From contig CAZNIN010000005.1 in NCBI GenBank assembly GCA_964573155.1, positions 1-35,073 on the forward strand: 35,073 nt of DNA, in the 5' to 3' direction. How positions within the stretch are numbered: the first letter of the stretch is position 1; each line of letters starts with the position of its first letter. The notes below the pieces were generated by a model, which was not told where the DNA came from, ran no database searches, and was given only the letters and a program-made list of their open reading frames with translations. Positions 21,957 to 29,868 of the stretch are shown in pieces. Made by a program: the position numbers and the translations under genes. The DNA comes from JAGQNK01 sp964573155 (GTDB lineage Bacteria; Patescibacteriota; Saccharimonadia; Saccharimonadales; JAGQNK01).

Positions 21957-22472
21957 TCATTCTGTATTTGTATGCTTTTTAGCAAACAAGACGGTATTTT
22001 CATTAGGCAGTGCTTGGTAGATGTTTGTTTTTTTACGTCCTTGAGATGCGGTCTTTGCAATAAGGCGTGGGTCTGCAAAAGTTACCCCCTTTCCTGGATG
22101 GATTTCGAACCCATTGTCTGCCGCATCTTTTACGAGTGCATCGTACCATGGTTGATTTTGCAATGTAGGCCGTGTGAGTTCGAGAATGGATTTTATGGCA
22201 CGAGCTGCTACATGTCGAAGGCGTTGATCAATTACAATGTCATGATCCGTATTGCCATAGAGCGTAGTTGCTGCCGTTTCTCTGAACTGTACATATACGG
22301 CATCATTGTTATCGAAAGTGGTCATATCACTAGTAATTATGCTAAATGGCGGGAATGGCTCAGCCCCCTGCACGAGGTGTGTGTAATCCGTGCTCAGACA
22401 CTGATCACTGCATGGACGACTGGCGGGTTCGCTCCCGACAACTTGAGCACCAGTAGGTAGTGGTTCTGTCAT
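21957..22472 (-). CDS. Hypothetical protein
   Basis: 171 residues on the minus strand, in preference to the opposite 198-codon frame, whose protein is improbably rich in Cys, Trp and Phe. The N-terminal ~50 residues are Pro/Ser-rich; the core has DHDIVIDQRLRHVAARAIKS and a helical middle, then PGKGVTFADPRLIAK. No membrane segment, no recognised family. It begins 21 nt after the sigma-r4/HARE gene stop and probably shares its mRNA; AAGAGGA overlapping that stop is rather far (about 14 nt) from the ATG. Another in-frame Met lies about residue 50. Confidence 0.55.
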   Translation of the reverse strand: MTEPLPTGAQVVGSEPASRPCSDQCLSTDYTHLVQGAEPFPPFSIITSDMTTFDNNDAVYVQFRETAATTLYGNTDHDIVIDQRLRHVAARAIKSILELTRPTLQNQPWYDALVKDAADNGFEIHPGKGVTFADPRLIAKTASQGRKKTNIYQALPNENTVLFAKKHTNTE

Positions 22473-22493
22473 AAGGCTAGAGCTAGAGTCCTC

Positions 22494-23531
22494 TTATTCA
22501 GCGAGAGAGTAGGTAGCCTTGGCTACGCGCTTGAACTGTGATTTGCCCTGAAGGTTCAGAAGAATGGTGGTTTCTTTGACATGACGGCTCTTGAGTACCT
22601 GCTTGACGATTTCGTCGCGGTGCAAAGGTTCGCCTGCTTTTTTTAGTACTTCAGCGATGATATCAGCGACGGTTCCCCGGCTGTAGCCCCACTCTTTGAG
22701 CGCATAGATACCGCGACCGATGAGAACGAAGCGCTTGTCCTTGATAAGTTCGTTGTGGATTGCCTGTGTGGTCACGTCTTTACGCTTGAAGTCAGATTTT
22801 TTAATCGCGTCGGCAATTTCGTTGAAATGCATATGCTTCCCTGCTTCTTGCAGGATTACATAGATTTTGTCACGAATGTTCTTAGGGTTTACAGTCGGCC
22901 ATTTAACGAGGCCCCATTTGCCATTAAGGGTAGCTAGACTCTTAGAAGTGCTAGCGAGTGCTGCGGCGTGCTCAGGGGTATCGATTTTAGTTTCTGGGAT
23001 AACTTTGTCTATGGCTGTGGGCTCACCAATCTTCTTGACTGCATCAATGATTTTGGCCACCAGAGATTTAATCTCTTTTTCGCCATGTTCATTAGCAATG
23101 CCGACAGAATGGTAAAAATGATCATTTTCGTCAACAACTGCAATCTCTGGACTTAGGGCTGCCAAAAAAGAGACGCGTGCTTGGTCAATTCGTGTATTTT
23201 CCTTAGTGAGGCGTCCGCTGAGATCGGAGATGCGGGCGACTTTACCCATGGCGGTTATCTCACTAAGGAGAACTGACTGTACTTCTTGAATATGCGGGAG
23301 CTGACCATTGTCAGATTGTGCCTTAAGCCTGGCGACGACTGCCTTTTCGAGCTGACGGACCCGTTCGCGGGTGATACCAAGTAGCTCTCCAATCTGCTCC
23401 AAAGTTTCTTTCCGGTCAAAGAGGCCATACCGGCGAGAGATAATCTCTCGTTCTCTTTCTCGATCGATAGTCCCGAGGATATCGGTGATAATGGTCTCAA
23501 TCTGGAGTTGTTTTGAAGCTGTGTCAGTCAT
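22494..23531 (-). CDS. Sigma-70 region-4-like HTH fused to HARE-HTH domains
   Basis: 345 residues. Residues about 20-70 (REIISRRYGLFDRKETLEQIGELLGITRERVRQLEKAV) match sigma-70 region 4, the -35-binding helix-turn-helix, but regions 2 and 3 are missing, so it cannot act as a full sigma factor. The C-terminal half holds two HARE-HTH-like units (HMHFNEIADAIKKSDFKRKDVTTQAIHNELIKDKRFVLIGRGIYAL, and GEPLHRDEIVKQVLKSR...), the fold of the RNA polymerase delta subunit. Likely an RNA-polymerase-associated or promoter-binding regulator. Canonical promoter upstream; AAGGA about 9 nt before ATG. Conserved in Saccharibacteria and other CPR, from memory. Confidence 0.88.
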   Translation of the reverse strand: MTDTASKQLQIETIITDILGTIDREREREIISRRYGLFDRKETLEQIGELLGITRERVRQLEKAVVARLKAQSDNGQLPHIQEVQSVLLSEITAMGKVARISDLSGRLTKENTRIDQARVSFLAALSPEIAVVDENDHFYHSVGIANEHGEKEIKSLVAKIIDAVKKIGEPTAIDKVIPETKIDTPEHAAALASTSKSLATLNGKWGLVKWPTVNPKNIRDKIYVILQEAGKHMHFNEIADAIKKSDFKRKDVTTQAIHNELIKDKRFVLIGRGIYALKEWGYSRGTVADIIAEVLKKAGEPLHRDEIVKQVLKSRHVKETTILLNLQGKSQFKRVAKATYSLAE

Positions 23532-23576
23532 CTCACTGTTTCCTTATTACATACTATTTCTAATGTGATTAACATT

Positions 23577-23605
23577 ATTCTAAAATAAATAAAGAATAAA
23601 GTCAA
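23577..23605 (-). promoter_or_regulatory. Promoter TTGACT-17-TAGAAT
   Basis: On the minus strand, -35 TTGACT (23605-23600) and -10 TAGAAT (23582-23577) are separated by 17 nt. The leader to ATG 23531 is about 40 nt with an AAGGA ribosome site, unlike the leaderless genes at the window's left end. Confidence 0.8.
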
Positions 23606-23747
23606 CACTTTTTAGTTATTTCTTCACCTTGTCGTGCAATGTGCCTACTCTATTGAGCTTGTGGCTATATTGTAGCACTAAATAGACGATAATGCATAAA
23701 GTATTACATAGAAAGCTACAACATTATATATTGCGTATCTGTAAAAT

Positions 23748-23756
23748 TGTGGATAA
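23748..23756 (+). promoter_or_regulatory. DnaA-box-like TGTGGATAA
   Basis: Exact complement of TTATCCACA, just past the topA terminator. A single site; function uncertain. Confidence 0.3.
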
Positions 23757-23762
23757 ATAATG

Positions 23763-23783
23763 AAAAAACCACTACTTGTGGTT
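23763..23783 (-). terminator. Intrinsic terminator of topA
   Basis: On the minus strand AACCAC-AAGTA-GTGGTT runs into TTTTTC: a perfect 6-bp stem with U-tract about 20 nt after the topA stop. Confidence 0.8.
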
Positions 23784-23803
23784 CTTCCTCATGGGTGTGA
23801 TTT

Positions 23804-26116
23804 TTATTTTTTTGCGACCTTGCGACGGGTGAAGCGCTTTTTTGCAGCTGGAGCTTCAGCGACAAGCTTCTTTGCTTGCTCGTGGGTAATAGACTTAGGG
23901 TCAATATCTTTAGGGATTTTAGCATTTTTCTTACCGTCAGTAATATAAGGACCATAACGGCCATTCAGTACCTTGATGCCATCGCCAAAGTCGGCTATGT
24001 TTTTCTCGGCTTCCAGTTTCAGTTTTGCGGCATAGAGCTCTTTTGCTTCATCAAGTGTGATGGTGTGGGGATCGAGTGGCTTGATGGACACGAAGAGCTT
24101 GCCAATCTGAATGTATGGACCAAAGCGACCGATGTTGGCCTTTATCTCTTGGTTGTCATCGGTTAAGCCCACTAAACGCGGTAGCTCAAAAGCTTTGAGT
24201 GCTTGTTCGATAGTAACTGTCTCGATGCTGGCTCCTCGCGGCATTGGCGCGAATTGGGGCTTGTCTTCTTTGTCCTCCGTAGCTCCAAGCTGCAGCATCG
24301 GACCAAATCGACCGAAGCGGGCGAAAATAGTTTTTTTGGTCTTGGGATCGACGCCGACTTCTCTGGCTTGAGCCACTTCACTGCGTTCAATACCGCCGGA
24401 TTTTTCTATGAGCTCCTGGAATGGCGTATAGAAGTTCTGCAGCATCTTGTTACGATCCAGTTTGCCCTCGGCAATTTCGTCGAACTCTTCTTCGACGTTG
24501 GCGGTAAAGCCGTAATCGACAATTGGATTGAAGTGATTGTTGAGGAAATCGCTCATAACCATACCGCGCGCCGTAGGCACGAGCTTCCCTTTGTCTGAGC
24601 CCGTTTTTTCTTGGATAATTTCTCGATCAATTTGGTTTTTTGTGAGGTTTAAGGTGACGATATCTCTCGGCGTACCTTCGGATTCCCCTTTAACAGCGTA
24701 GCCGCGTACCTGGATTGTGTTAATGATGGTGGCATATGTGCTTGGGCGACCGATGCCCAGTTCTTCGAGTTTTTTCACCAGACTTCCTTCGGTATACCGT
24801 GCTGGCGGTTTGGCAAACATCTGTTTTGCCTGAGCGGCTTGTAGGTGCAAAAGATCATTTGCGGAAACAGCAGGCAAAATGTCAGCTTCTTTTTTACTTC
24901 CACCATAGACCTTGAGAAAACCATCAAAGATTATAACTTCGCCTTTGGCCTCGAAGACTTCCTGACTCGTCGAGATAGTAATAGTGACCGTTGTTTTCTC
25001 AAGCTTGGCAGGCGCCATCTGGCTGGCTAGCGTTCGGCGACGGATCAGGTCGTAGAGCTTCTGATTGTATTCGTCGCTACTGACTTTTTCGGCACGAACA
25101 TCAGTCGGTCGAATGGCTTCGTGAGCTTCCTGTGCACTGGAGCTTTTCGTCTTAAATTTCCGGATTTGATGATATTCGTTGCCAAATGCGGTTTTTATGT
25201 AGTCCGACATCTGTGCAAGCGCCTGTCCGCTCAAATTGACAGAGTCGGTTCGCATGTAGGTGATTTTACCTTCTTGGTACAGTTTCTGGGCGGCGGCCAT
25301 GGTTGCTTTGGCGCTAAAGCCAAGTTTGCTGTTGGCATCTTGTTGTAGGGTGCTTGTCGTGAACGGCGCGCTTGGATTGCGGGTAGCCGGACTTTTCTTG
25401 ACATCGCTGACGGTAAAACGAGAACCTTGCAAGCTCTCTAAGAATGCATGGGCTTCTTCTTCGGTGTCGAAGCGCTTTGGCAGTTCGGCTTTGAAGGTTT
25501 CGCCGTGGGCTTCGAACTCAGCAGTGATGCGAAATTTGAACGAGCTTTTGAAGGCGTCAATTTCGCGTTCGCGCTCTACTAACAGCCGAACGCCGGGAGA
25601 TTGTACGCGGCCGGCACTGATGCCGCCCGGAACTTTTTTGCGAACAACATCGGACAAGTCAAAACCGACGATACGGTCAAGGATCTGACGTGCTTGCTGT
25701 GCTCGAACTAAATCCATATCTACGGTGCGCGGGTTTTTGACGGCTTCATCAATAGCGCCCTTGGTGATTTCGTGGAAGACGATGCGCTTGGTCTTGGCCG
25801 GGTCGAGCTTGAGAACCTCGCACAAATGCCAGGCAATGGCTTCTCCTTCGCGGTCCTCATCAGTCGCCAGCCATACATCATCAGCTGCCTTGACTGCTTT
25901 TCTGAGCTCGGCTATGACCTTTTTCTTCTCCGGGTCAATTTCATAGGTAGTTACGAAACCATTCTTAATATCAACTGCATCGCCACCATCTTTACCCTTT
26001 TTGGCAATTGAGCGGATGTGTCCAACAGACGAAAGCACCTTGAAATCACTACCGAGATATTTCTCGATAGTCTTGGCTTTGGCTGGGCTCTCGACGATGA
26101 CTAAATGTTTTGGCAT
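23804..26116 (-). CDS. topA: DNA topoisomerase I
   Basis: 770 residues. The Toprim domain is at the N-terminus (HLVIVESPAKAKTIEKYLG; LATDEDREGEAIAWH with the Mg-binding DxD-type acids). The gate domains include QARQILDRIVGFDLS, GGISAGRVQSPGVRLLV and the active-site tyrosine in KITYMRTDSVNLSG, and GIGRPSTYATII. Type IA enzymes relax negative supercoils. Instead of Cys4 zinc fingers, the C-terminus carries two or three 'topoisomerase C-terminal repeat' units (GRFGPYIQIG..., GRYGPYITDG) and a Lys/Arg/Ala tail, as in actinobacterial TopA. TACAAT (26129-26124) lies 7 nt before the ATG. Monocistronic, terminated at 23763. Confidence 0.97.
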   Translation of the reverse strand: MPKHLVIVESPAKAKTIEKYLGSDFKVLSSVGHIRSIAKKGKDGGDAVDIKNGFVTTYEIDPEKKKVIAELRKAVKAADDVWLATDEDREGEAIAWHLCEVLKLDPAKTKRIVFHEITKGAIDEAVKNPRTVDMDLVRAQQARQILDRIVGFDLSDVVRKKVPGGISAGRVQSPGVRLLVEREREIDAFKSSFKFRITAEFEAHGETFKAELPKRFDTEEEAHAFLESLQGSRFTVSDVKKSPATRNPSAPFTTSTLQQDANSKLGFSAKATMAAAQKLYQEGKITYMRTDSVNLSGQALAQMSDYIKTAFGNEYHQIRKFKTKSSSAQEAHEAIRPTDVRAEKVSSDEYNQKLYDLIRRRTLASQMAPAKLEKTTVTITISTSQEVFEAKGEVIIFDGFLKVYGGSKKEADILPAVSANDLLHLQAAQAKQMFAKPPARYTEGSLVKKLEELGIGRPSTYATIINTIQVRGYAVKGESEGTPRDIVTLNLTKNQIDREIIQEKTGSDKGKLVPTARGMVMSDFLNNHFNPIVDYGFTANVEEEFDEIAEGKLDRNKMLQNFYTPFQELIEKSGGIERSEVAQAREVGVDPKTKKTIFARFGRFGPMLQLGATEDKEDKPQFAPMPRGASIETVTIEQALKAFELPRLVGLTDDNQEIKANIGRFGPYIQIGKLFVSIKPLDPHTITLDEAKELYAAKLKLEAEKNIADFGDGIKVLNGRYGPYITDGKKNAKIPKDIDPKSITHEQAKKLVAEAPAAKKRFTRRKVAKK

Positions 26117-26195
26117 AAGTATTATTGTAGTTTAGCGGTAAAATGCGTCACAGCCAATAACACTACTACGCTTAATAGATAAAAAGCAAATTAAT

Positions 26196-27053
26196 TTATG
26201 AAATCGACCAGTGACCAGCGCCAGTAGGATGGATTTTGCCGGTGATTTCCAGCATGGTGAGCGTTTGGTTGAAATCAGATGCGCTGAGCTTGCTCGCAAC
26301 TTGTAACTCGCTGACGTCAGTTATGCCATCTTTCATGAGATTTAGTATCGTTGCTTCTTGGTCGTTTGCCGCAACTACGTCATCTATTTGCATCTGCTCA
26401 CCAATGCCAAGTGCGTCTAAAATATCTTGTGGTGATGTGACTGGTGTAGCGCCTGTTTTTATTAAGTTGTTGGTGCCCTCTGATAGCGAACTGGTAATGT
26501 TGCCGGGCACAGCCAAGACAGTTCTCCCCTGGTCTAGCGCAAAGCTAACCGTATGCATGGTGCCACTCTTTGCGGCTGCCTCAGTTATGAGTACTGCGTC
26601 ACCCAATGCGGAGACAATACGATTTCTAGCGATGAAATGATGCTGTAATGGCGGCGTTTTTGCGGGGTATTCGCTAACAAGTGCACCTCCCTGCTCTAAG
26701 ATGCGCCGGGCAAGCTGTCTGTGGCTGGCTGGGTATGGTTTGTCGAGGCCGCATGGCAATACGGCTATCGTTTTGCCTCCGGAGTCTAGGGTAGCCTTGT
26801 GTGCTATGGCATCGACACCAAGCGCAAGACCGCTGATGATGGTTACTCCTCGCGATGCAACGCTCGACACAAGACTCTCGGTCACACCCCTGCCATACGG
26901 TGTCACCTTACGGCTGCCGACTACCGATAGACATGGACCTTCTAATAATTTTTCAAGGTTTCCCAGTATATATAATTCTTTTGGCGCGTCCGATATGTTT
27001 TGTAGTTTTACTGGATAACTACCAGTCGTACTGGTTATCTTATCTATTCTCAT
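26196..27053 (-). CDS. dprA: DNA-processing protein DprA/Smf
   Basis: 285 residues from ATG 27053 (MRIDKITS). The open frame extends to 27191, but those 46 residues are non-conserved and lie upstream of the promoter. The Rossmann-like core is canonical: LSVVGSRKVTPYGRG, TIISGLALGVDAIAH, TIAVLPCGLDKPYPASHRQL, GGALVSEYP, FIARNRIVSALGDAVLITEAAAKSGTMHTVSFAL and VPGNITSSLSEGTNNLIKTGA. The C-terminal winged helix (DVSELQVASKLSASDFNQTLTMLEITG) is present; the N-terminal SAM-like domain is missing. DprA loads RecA on incoming ssDNA in natural transformation. Confidence 0.95.
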   Translation of the reverse strand: MRIDKITSTTGSYPVKLQNISDAPKELYILGNLEKLLEGPCLSVVGSRKVTPYGRGVTESLVSSVASRGVTIISGLALGVDAIAHKATLDSGGKTIAVLPCGLDKPYPASHRQLARRILEQGGALVSEYPAKTPPLQHHFIARNRIVSALGDAVLITEAAAKSGTMHTVSFALDQGRTVLAVPGNITSSLSEGTNNLIKTGATPVTSPQDILDALGIGEQMQIDDVVAANDQEATILNLMKDGITDVSELQVASKLSASDFNQTLTMLEITGKIHPTGAGHWSIS

Positions 27054-27057
27054 AGTG

Positions 27058-27078
27058 ATTATACTTAATAGTATAAAC
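27058..27078 (-). promoter_or_regulatory. dprA promoter region with 7-bp inverted repeat
   Basis: On the minus strand TATACT (27078-27073) and TATAAT (27063-27058) lie 19 and 4 nt before ATG 27053. They form TTATACT-ATTA-AGTATAA, a perfect 7-bp dyad (27076-27059). TATACT gives a short leader; the dyad could be an operator. Confidence 0.45.
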
Positions 27079-27142
27079 CACAGACAGTATGAAACGAGAT
27101 AGTAATGCTTATGAATAAAGTTGGAGAAATGTCTAAAAGGTG

Positions 27143-27170
27143 TTGACAAATATAATATTTTTGCTAAAAT
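27143..27170 (+). promoter_or_regulatory. Promoter of structured RNA: TTGACA-16-TGC-TAAAAT
   Basis: Consensus -35 TTGACA (27143-27148); -10 TAAAAT (27165-27170) with TG-C extension; spacer 16 nt. Predicted +1 near 27177, on the strand opposite to all surrounding genes. Confidence 0.7.
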
Positions 27171-27176
27171 AGCAAT

Positions 27177-27575
27177 CTGTAACCCTCGCATAAGAGGTTT
27201 ACGTACCTTATACCCCTATTCTAACATCCTTCCGAGCATAATGTTTTGAAGGATATACGTTAGATTGTTTTAGAACGGCTATGTAAGTTGTTACCCTCCA
27301 CTTATGCTAGCGGTGCTCCACCTTAAAAAGGGAGCAACGTTCTAAAACAAACTAACCCCTTTAACTAGCCCATCCCAGCTTTGCTGGGTTGGTCCCGGTT
27401 CAAAGTGAGTACGTATTAGTATGCCCTGTCTGTCAGGGCGGCGCGAGTCTTTATGGAGTTTTGGACATCGACGCTTACACTCGGGTGGGTTGAAGGGTAC
27501 TGGGAATAATCCTCGGATTGTTCCCTGAAAAACGGTCTTCGAGCGGTGCCCACCCCCTCTCGGAGGCCGTTTTTC
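27177..27575 (+). ncRNA. Unidentified ~400-nt structured RNA with own promoter and terminator
   Basis: No plausible protein lies here; a 108-codon minus frame is Arg/Pro/Cys-rich and unconvincing. The plus strand folds well: ATCCTTC/GAAGGAT; TTAGATTGTTTTAGAACG (27260-27277) with its partner at 27338-27355 (18 bp, one mismatch); inside that a TGCTCC...GAGCA stem; CCCAGC-TTT-GCTGGG; GCCCTG-TCTGT-CAGGGC; a 10-bp stem at 27502-27525 with CTCG loop; and a 16-bp terminal stem 27528-27543/27559-27574 ending in TTTTT. Its loop CCCACCC (27549-27555) matches GGGTGGG (27483-27489), a pseudoknot. RNase P (GAAAGUCC), tmRNA (TTCGA T-loop) and SRP signatures are not seen, so the class is unknown; size would suit RNase P or tmRNA. 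Confidence 0.65.
27528..27575 (+). terminator. 16-bp terminator stem at the 3' end of the structured RNA
   Basis: AAAAACGG+TCTTCGAG pairs with CTCGGAGG+CCGTTTTT (three G-U pairs), loop of 15 nt, followed by C and ATTTT. The U-tract is formed by the stem's own 3' end. Confidence 0.75.
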
Positions 27576-27587
27576 ATTTTGTGCCCA

Positions 27588-27672
27588 GCTACGTCCCGTA
27601 GCCTCAGACGTTCGCCATTCCGAGTACAGCTTGCACCGGAGTATTTTCTTACAAAATGACGCTCGCATTTTG
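27588..27672. other. Two hairpins between the structured RNA and pth
   Basis: GCTACG-TCC-CGTAGC (27588-27602) and CAAAATG-ACGCTCG-CATTTTG (27652-27672), both perfect stems, in the 119-nt gap. Neither has a clear T-run on either strand. They may end or protect pth mRNA on the minus strand. Confidence 0.4.
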
Positions 27673-27694
27673 CAGCCTGCCGGCCATTTGTTAT

Positions 27695-28336
27695 TTATAC
27701 GAGGAAATTGCGGGTGTCATGTGGGAGCTGACCGGAGAATACATATTCGGTGAGAATACTTGTCACTTCACGTGTCAATGACGGTATTTGTTGCTGTTCT
27801 TCCTTGGAGAATTTCGCCAGTACATAGTCTGCGCTTTCCATCTTTTCTGGCTTGCTTCCGTCAATCCCGATGCGGACACGCCCAAAATCTGCACCAATGT
27901 GTGTAATGAGTGATTTTATGCCGTTGTTCCCTGCGTCTGAGCCGCCGGTACGAGTACGAACTTGACCGAATTGGATGGCCAGCTCATCGTGTACAGCGAC
28001 GATTTGTTCGTGATGGACTTTATAAAAATGCGCAACTTTTTGTGCGGCTTCACCGCTGAGGTTCATGAATGTCGTCGGCTTGCAGAGTATGACGCGAGTA
28101 TCGCCAAGCGTTTTCATCGTCATCATGCACCTTAGGTCCTTTTTCTCTATCCAGATATCGAATTCATGGGCCTTTGCGAAAGCATCTAGGCAGACGAAAC
28201 CGATATTGTGTCTGGTATATTCGTATTCTTTGCCGACGTTACCGAGTCCTATGATCAAGTTGGTTTTATTCTGCCCGACTGAATAGAGAGGTTGGTGCTG
28301 ACGGCCACTATGGGGATTTTTCTGAAATAATGCCAT
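27695..28336 (-). CDS. pth: Peptidyl-tRNA hydrolase
   Basis: 213 residues. The core begins at about residue 25 (LIIGLGNVGKEYEYTRHNIGF) with catalytic His43; an N-terminal His/Gln-rich extension of about 24 residues is not usual. Other family motifs: KPTTFMNLSGEA (Asn), VAVHDELAI (catalytic-dyad Asp), and GSDAGNNGIKSLITHIG (usual GG-x-AGHNGLRS, here GNN replaces the His, a small departure), then FGRVRIGIDG. It frees tRNA from drop-off peptidyl-tRNA. It follows der by 32 nt and is probably cotranscribed with it. Confidence 0.95.
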   Translation of the reverse strand: MALFQKNPHSGRQHQPLYSVGQNKTNLIIGLGNVGKEYEYTRHNIGFVCLDAFAKAHEFDIWIEKKDLRCMMTMKTLGDTRVILCKPTTFMNLSGEAAQKVAHFYKVHHEQIVAVHDELAIQFGQVRTRTGGSDAGNNGIKSLITHIGADFGRVRIGIDGSKPEKMESADYVLAKFSKEEQQQIPSLTREVTSILTEYVFSGQLPHDTRNFLV

Positions 28337-28368
28337 GTGAATAGCATATAGAATTTTTGACAGGTCGG

Positions 28369-29754
28369 CTAGGATTTGGTGCGTTCGCGGCGACGAAGTT
28401 CTTTGTTCTTCTCTTTAGTAGGGCTCTGACCGTGCTTGTGGGTCTCGCGCTTTTCAAAGAACCAGAATCTTACCGGTGTGCCCTCGAAGCCAAATTCTTC
28501 GCGTAATCGCCGGTCCATGAAGCGTTTGTAGCTCCAGTGCAGGAGTTTTGTGTGAGCTCCATATACCTTGAAATTTGTTGGGTCTTCGTCTTCCTGAACA
28601 ATGTAGTTCAGCTTTGGGGTACGGTTTTTGAGTCCAGCTGGCGGATGCTCCTCGGTGATTTGGCGCAACCATTTGTTGAGCGTGGTGGTACGAATGCGGG
28701 TATGGCGCTTCTGGTCTATTTCGAGCACTAGATCGAATATCTTTGTGGCGTTCTGCCCTGTGACTGCACTGGTGAAAATAAGTGGAGACCACGGTACAAA
28801 ATCATACTTGGCGGCAATCTGTGGCGCCATATGATCACGAGTATATGCATCCTTGTCTGCAGAATCCCATTTGCTGACGACTAGAATCAATCCCTTGCCT
28901 GCTTCCTTGATCATGCCAGCAATTTTTTGATCTAGCTGAACATTTAGCTCGTTTGCATCCATAAGCAAGAGGCAGACGTCTGCCTGTTCGATTGCAGCCA
29001 ATGAACGGACAACGCTAAAACGTTCGATGCCCTGTCCGATTTTACCCGAACGACGGATACCAGCGGTATCCATGAGTTCGATTTCTCGATTGTTATAACG
29101 GACGACTGTGCGGTTGACGTCTCGAGTCGTACCTGCACGATCTGCGACTATTGCCTGTTGTTTTTTGGCTAGAGTGTTGAATAGTGCTGATTTACCGACA
29201 TTTGGACGACCCAAGAGGGCAACATGTATACGGTCCTCTGCTTCTTTGAGTGTGGCTTTAGGGATATTAACAGTAATCGTCTCGAGGAGTGCTTCAATGC
29301 CACGGTGCTGCGTTGTGCTGGTAAGCATAATTGGCTTAATGCCGAGCTTCTGAAAGTCGACCGGACTAGCTTTGGGTTTCTTGTCAATTTTATTAACCAC
29401 AAGCATCACTGGCTTGCGGCTTTTGAGCGCAAGCTTGGCAACTCTTCGGTCTTCTTCTGTAATAATGGTGCTAGCCTCTATGACCACCAGTATGATATCA
29501 GCACTGTCCGCCGCCTGAGTGATCTGTTCCTGAATAGTGAACTCGAATTCGTCTTCTGCGTCTTTCATGCCGGCGGTATCGACAAGCCAAAAGTCTTGGC
29601 CACCGTGCGAAGCTTTTGCCATGATGCTATCACGTGTAGTGCCAGCTTCGCGCGCGACGATGGCTTCACGACGGTCTAGGATAGCGTTAAAGAGGCTGGA
29701 TTTCCCAACGTTGGCCCGCCCCACAATTGCAACGATCGGTAACTTTTTCATCAT
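28369..29754 (-). CDS. der: Ribosome biogenesis GTPase Der (EngA)
   Basis: 461 residues with two tandem Era-like GTPase domains and a KH-like C-terminus. G1 motifs: GRANVGKSSLFN (first; Pro of GRPNVGKS is Ala here) and GRPNVGKSALFN (second). G3: DTAGMKDAEDEFEF and DTAGIRRSGKIG. G4: NKIDKKPKASP and SKWDSADKD. The C-terminal KVYGAHTKLLHWSYKRFMDRRLREEFGFEGTPVRFWF is the KH domain hallmark. Der assembles the 50S subunit. Start ATG 29754 (ATGATGAAAAAG) follows AAGG about 3-6 nt upstream; a second ATG at 29751 is equally possible. The tail after the KH domain is Lys/Arg-rich. Confidence 0.97.
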   Translation of the reverse strand: MMKKLPIVAIVGRANVGKSSLFNAILDRREAIVAREAGTTRDSIMAKASHGGQDFWLVDTAGMKDAEDEFEFTIQEQITQAADSADIILVVIEASTIITEEDRRVAKLALKSRKPVMLVVNKIDKKPKASPVDFQKLGIKPIMLTSTTQHRGIEALLETITVNIPKATLKEAEDRIHVALLGRPNVGKSALFNTLAKKQQAIVADRAGTTRDVNRTVVRYNNREIELMDTAGIRRSGKIGQGIERFSVVRSLAAIEQADVCLLLMDANELNVQLDQKIAGMIKEAGKGLILVVSKWDSADKDAYTRDHMAPQIAAKYDFVPWSPLIFTSAVTGQNATKIFDLVLEIDQKRHTRIRTTTLNKWLRQITEEHPPAGLKNRTPKLNYIVQEDEDPTNFKVYGAHTKLLHWSYKRFMDRRLREEFGFEGTPVRFWFFEKRETHKHGQSPTKEKNKELRRRERTKS

Positions 29755-29868
29755 CCTTATCTTAACAGAGGCAAGAGAGTTTTATAAGTGGAATACGTAT
29801 CAAGTAGGGTTAGCTGCGCCATATCTACTGAAAAATAGAGTCTCAATAATGTTTTACAAACCTCCTTT

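Noticed and set aside
21864..22460. 198-codon plus-strand ORF opposite the hypothetical gene at 21957-22472
   Set aside because: Product is abnormally rich in Cys, Trp, Phe and Ile, with no ribosome site; the minus-strand frame has ordinary composition and follows a same-strand gene.
27180..27575. RNase P RNA, tmRNA or group I/II intron
   Set aside because: None of the diagnostic cores (GAAAGUCC and ACAGAA for RNase P; GGTTCRA T-arm with CCA for tmRNA; domain V for group II) could be found on either strand, though a divergent member cannot be excluded by eye.
27342..27668. 108-codon minus-strand ORF within the structured-RNA locus
   Set aside because: Arg/Pro/Cys-rich, no ribosome site or family resemblance; overlaps extensive RNA stems that explain the sequence better.
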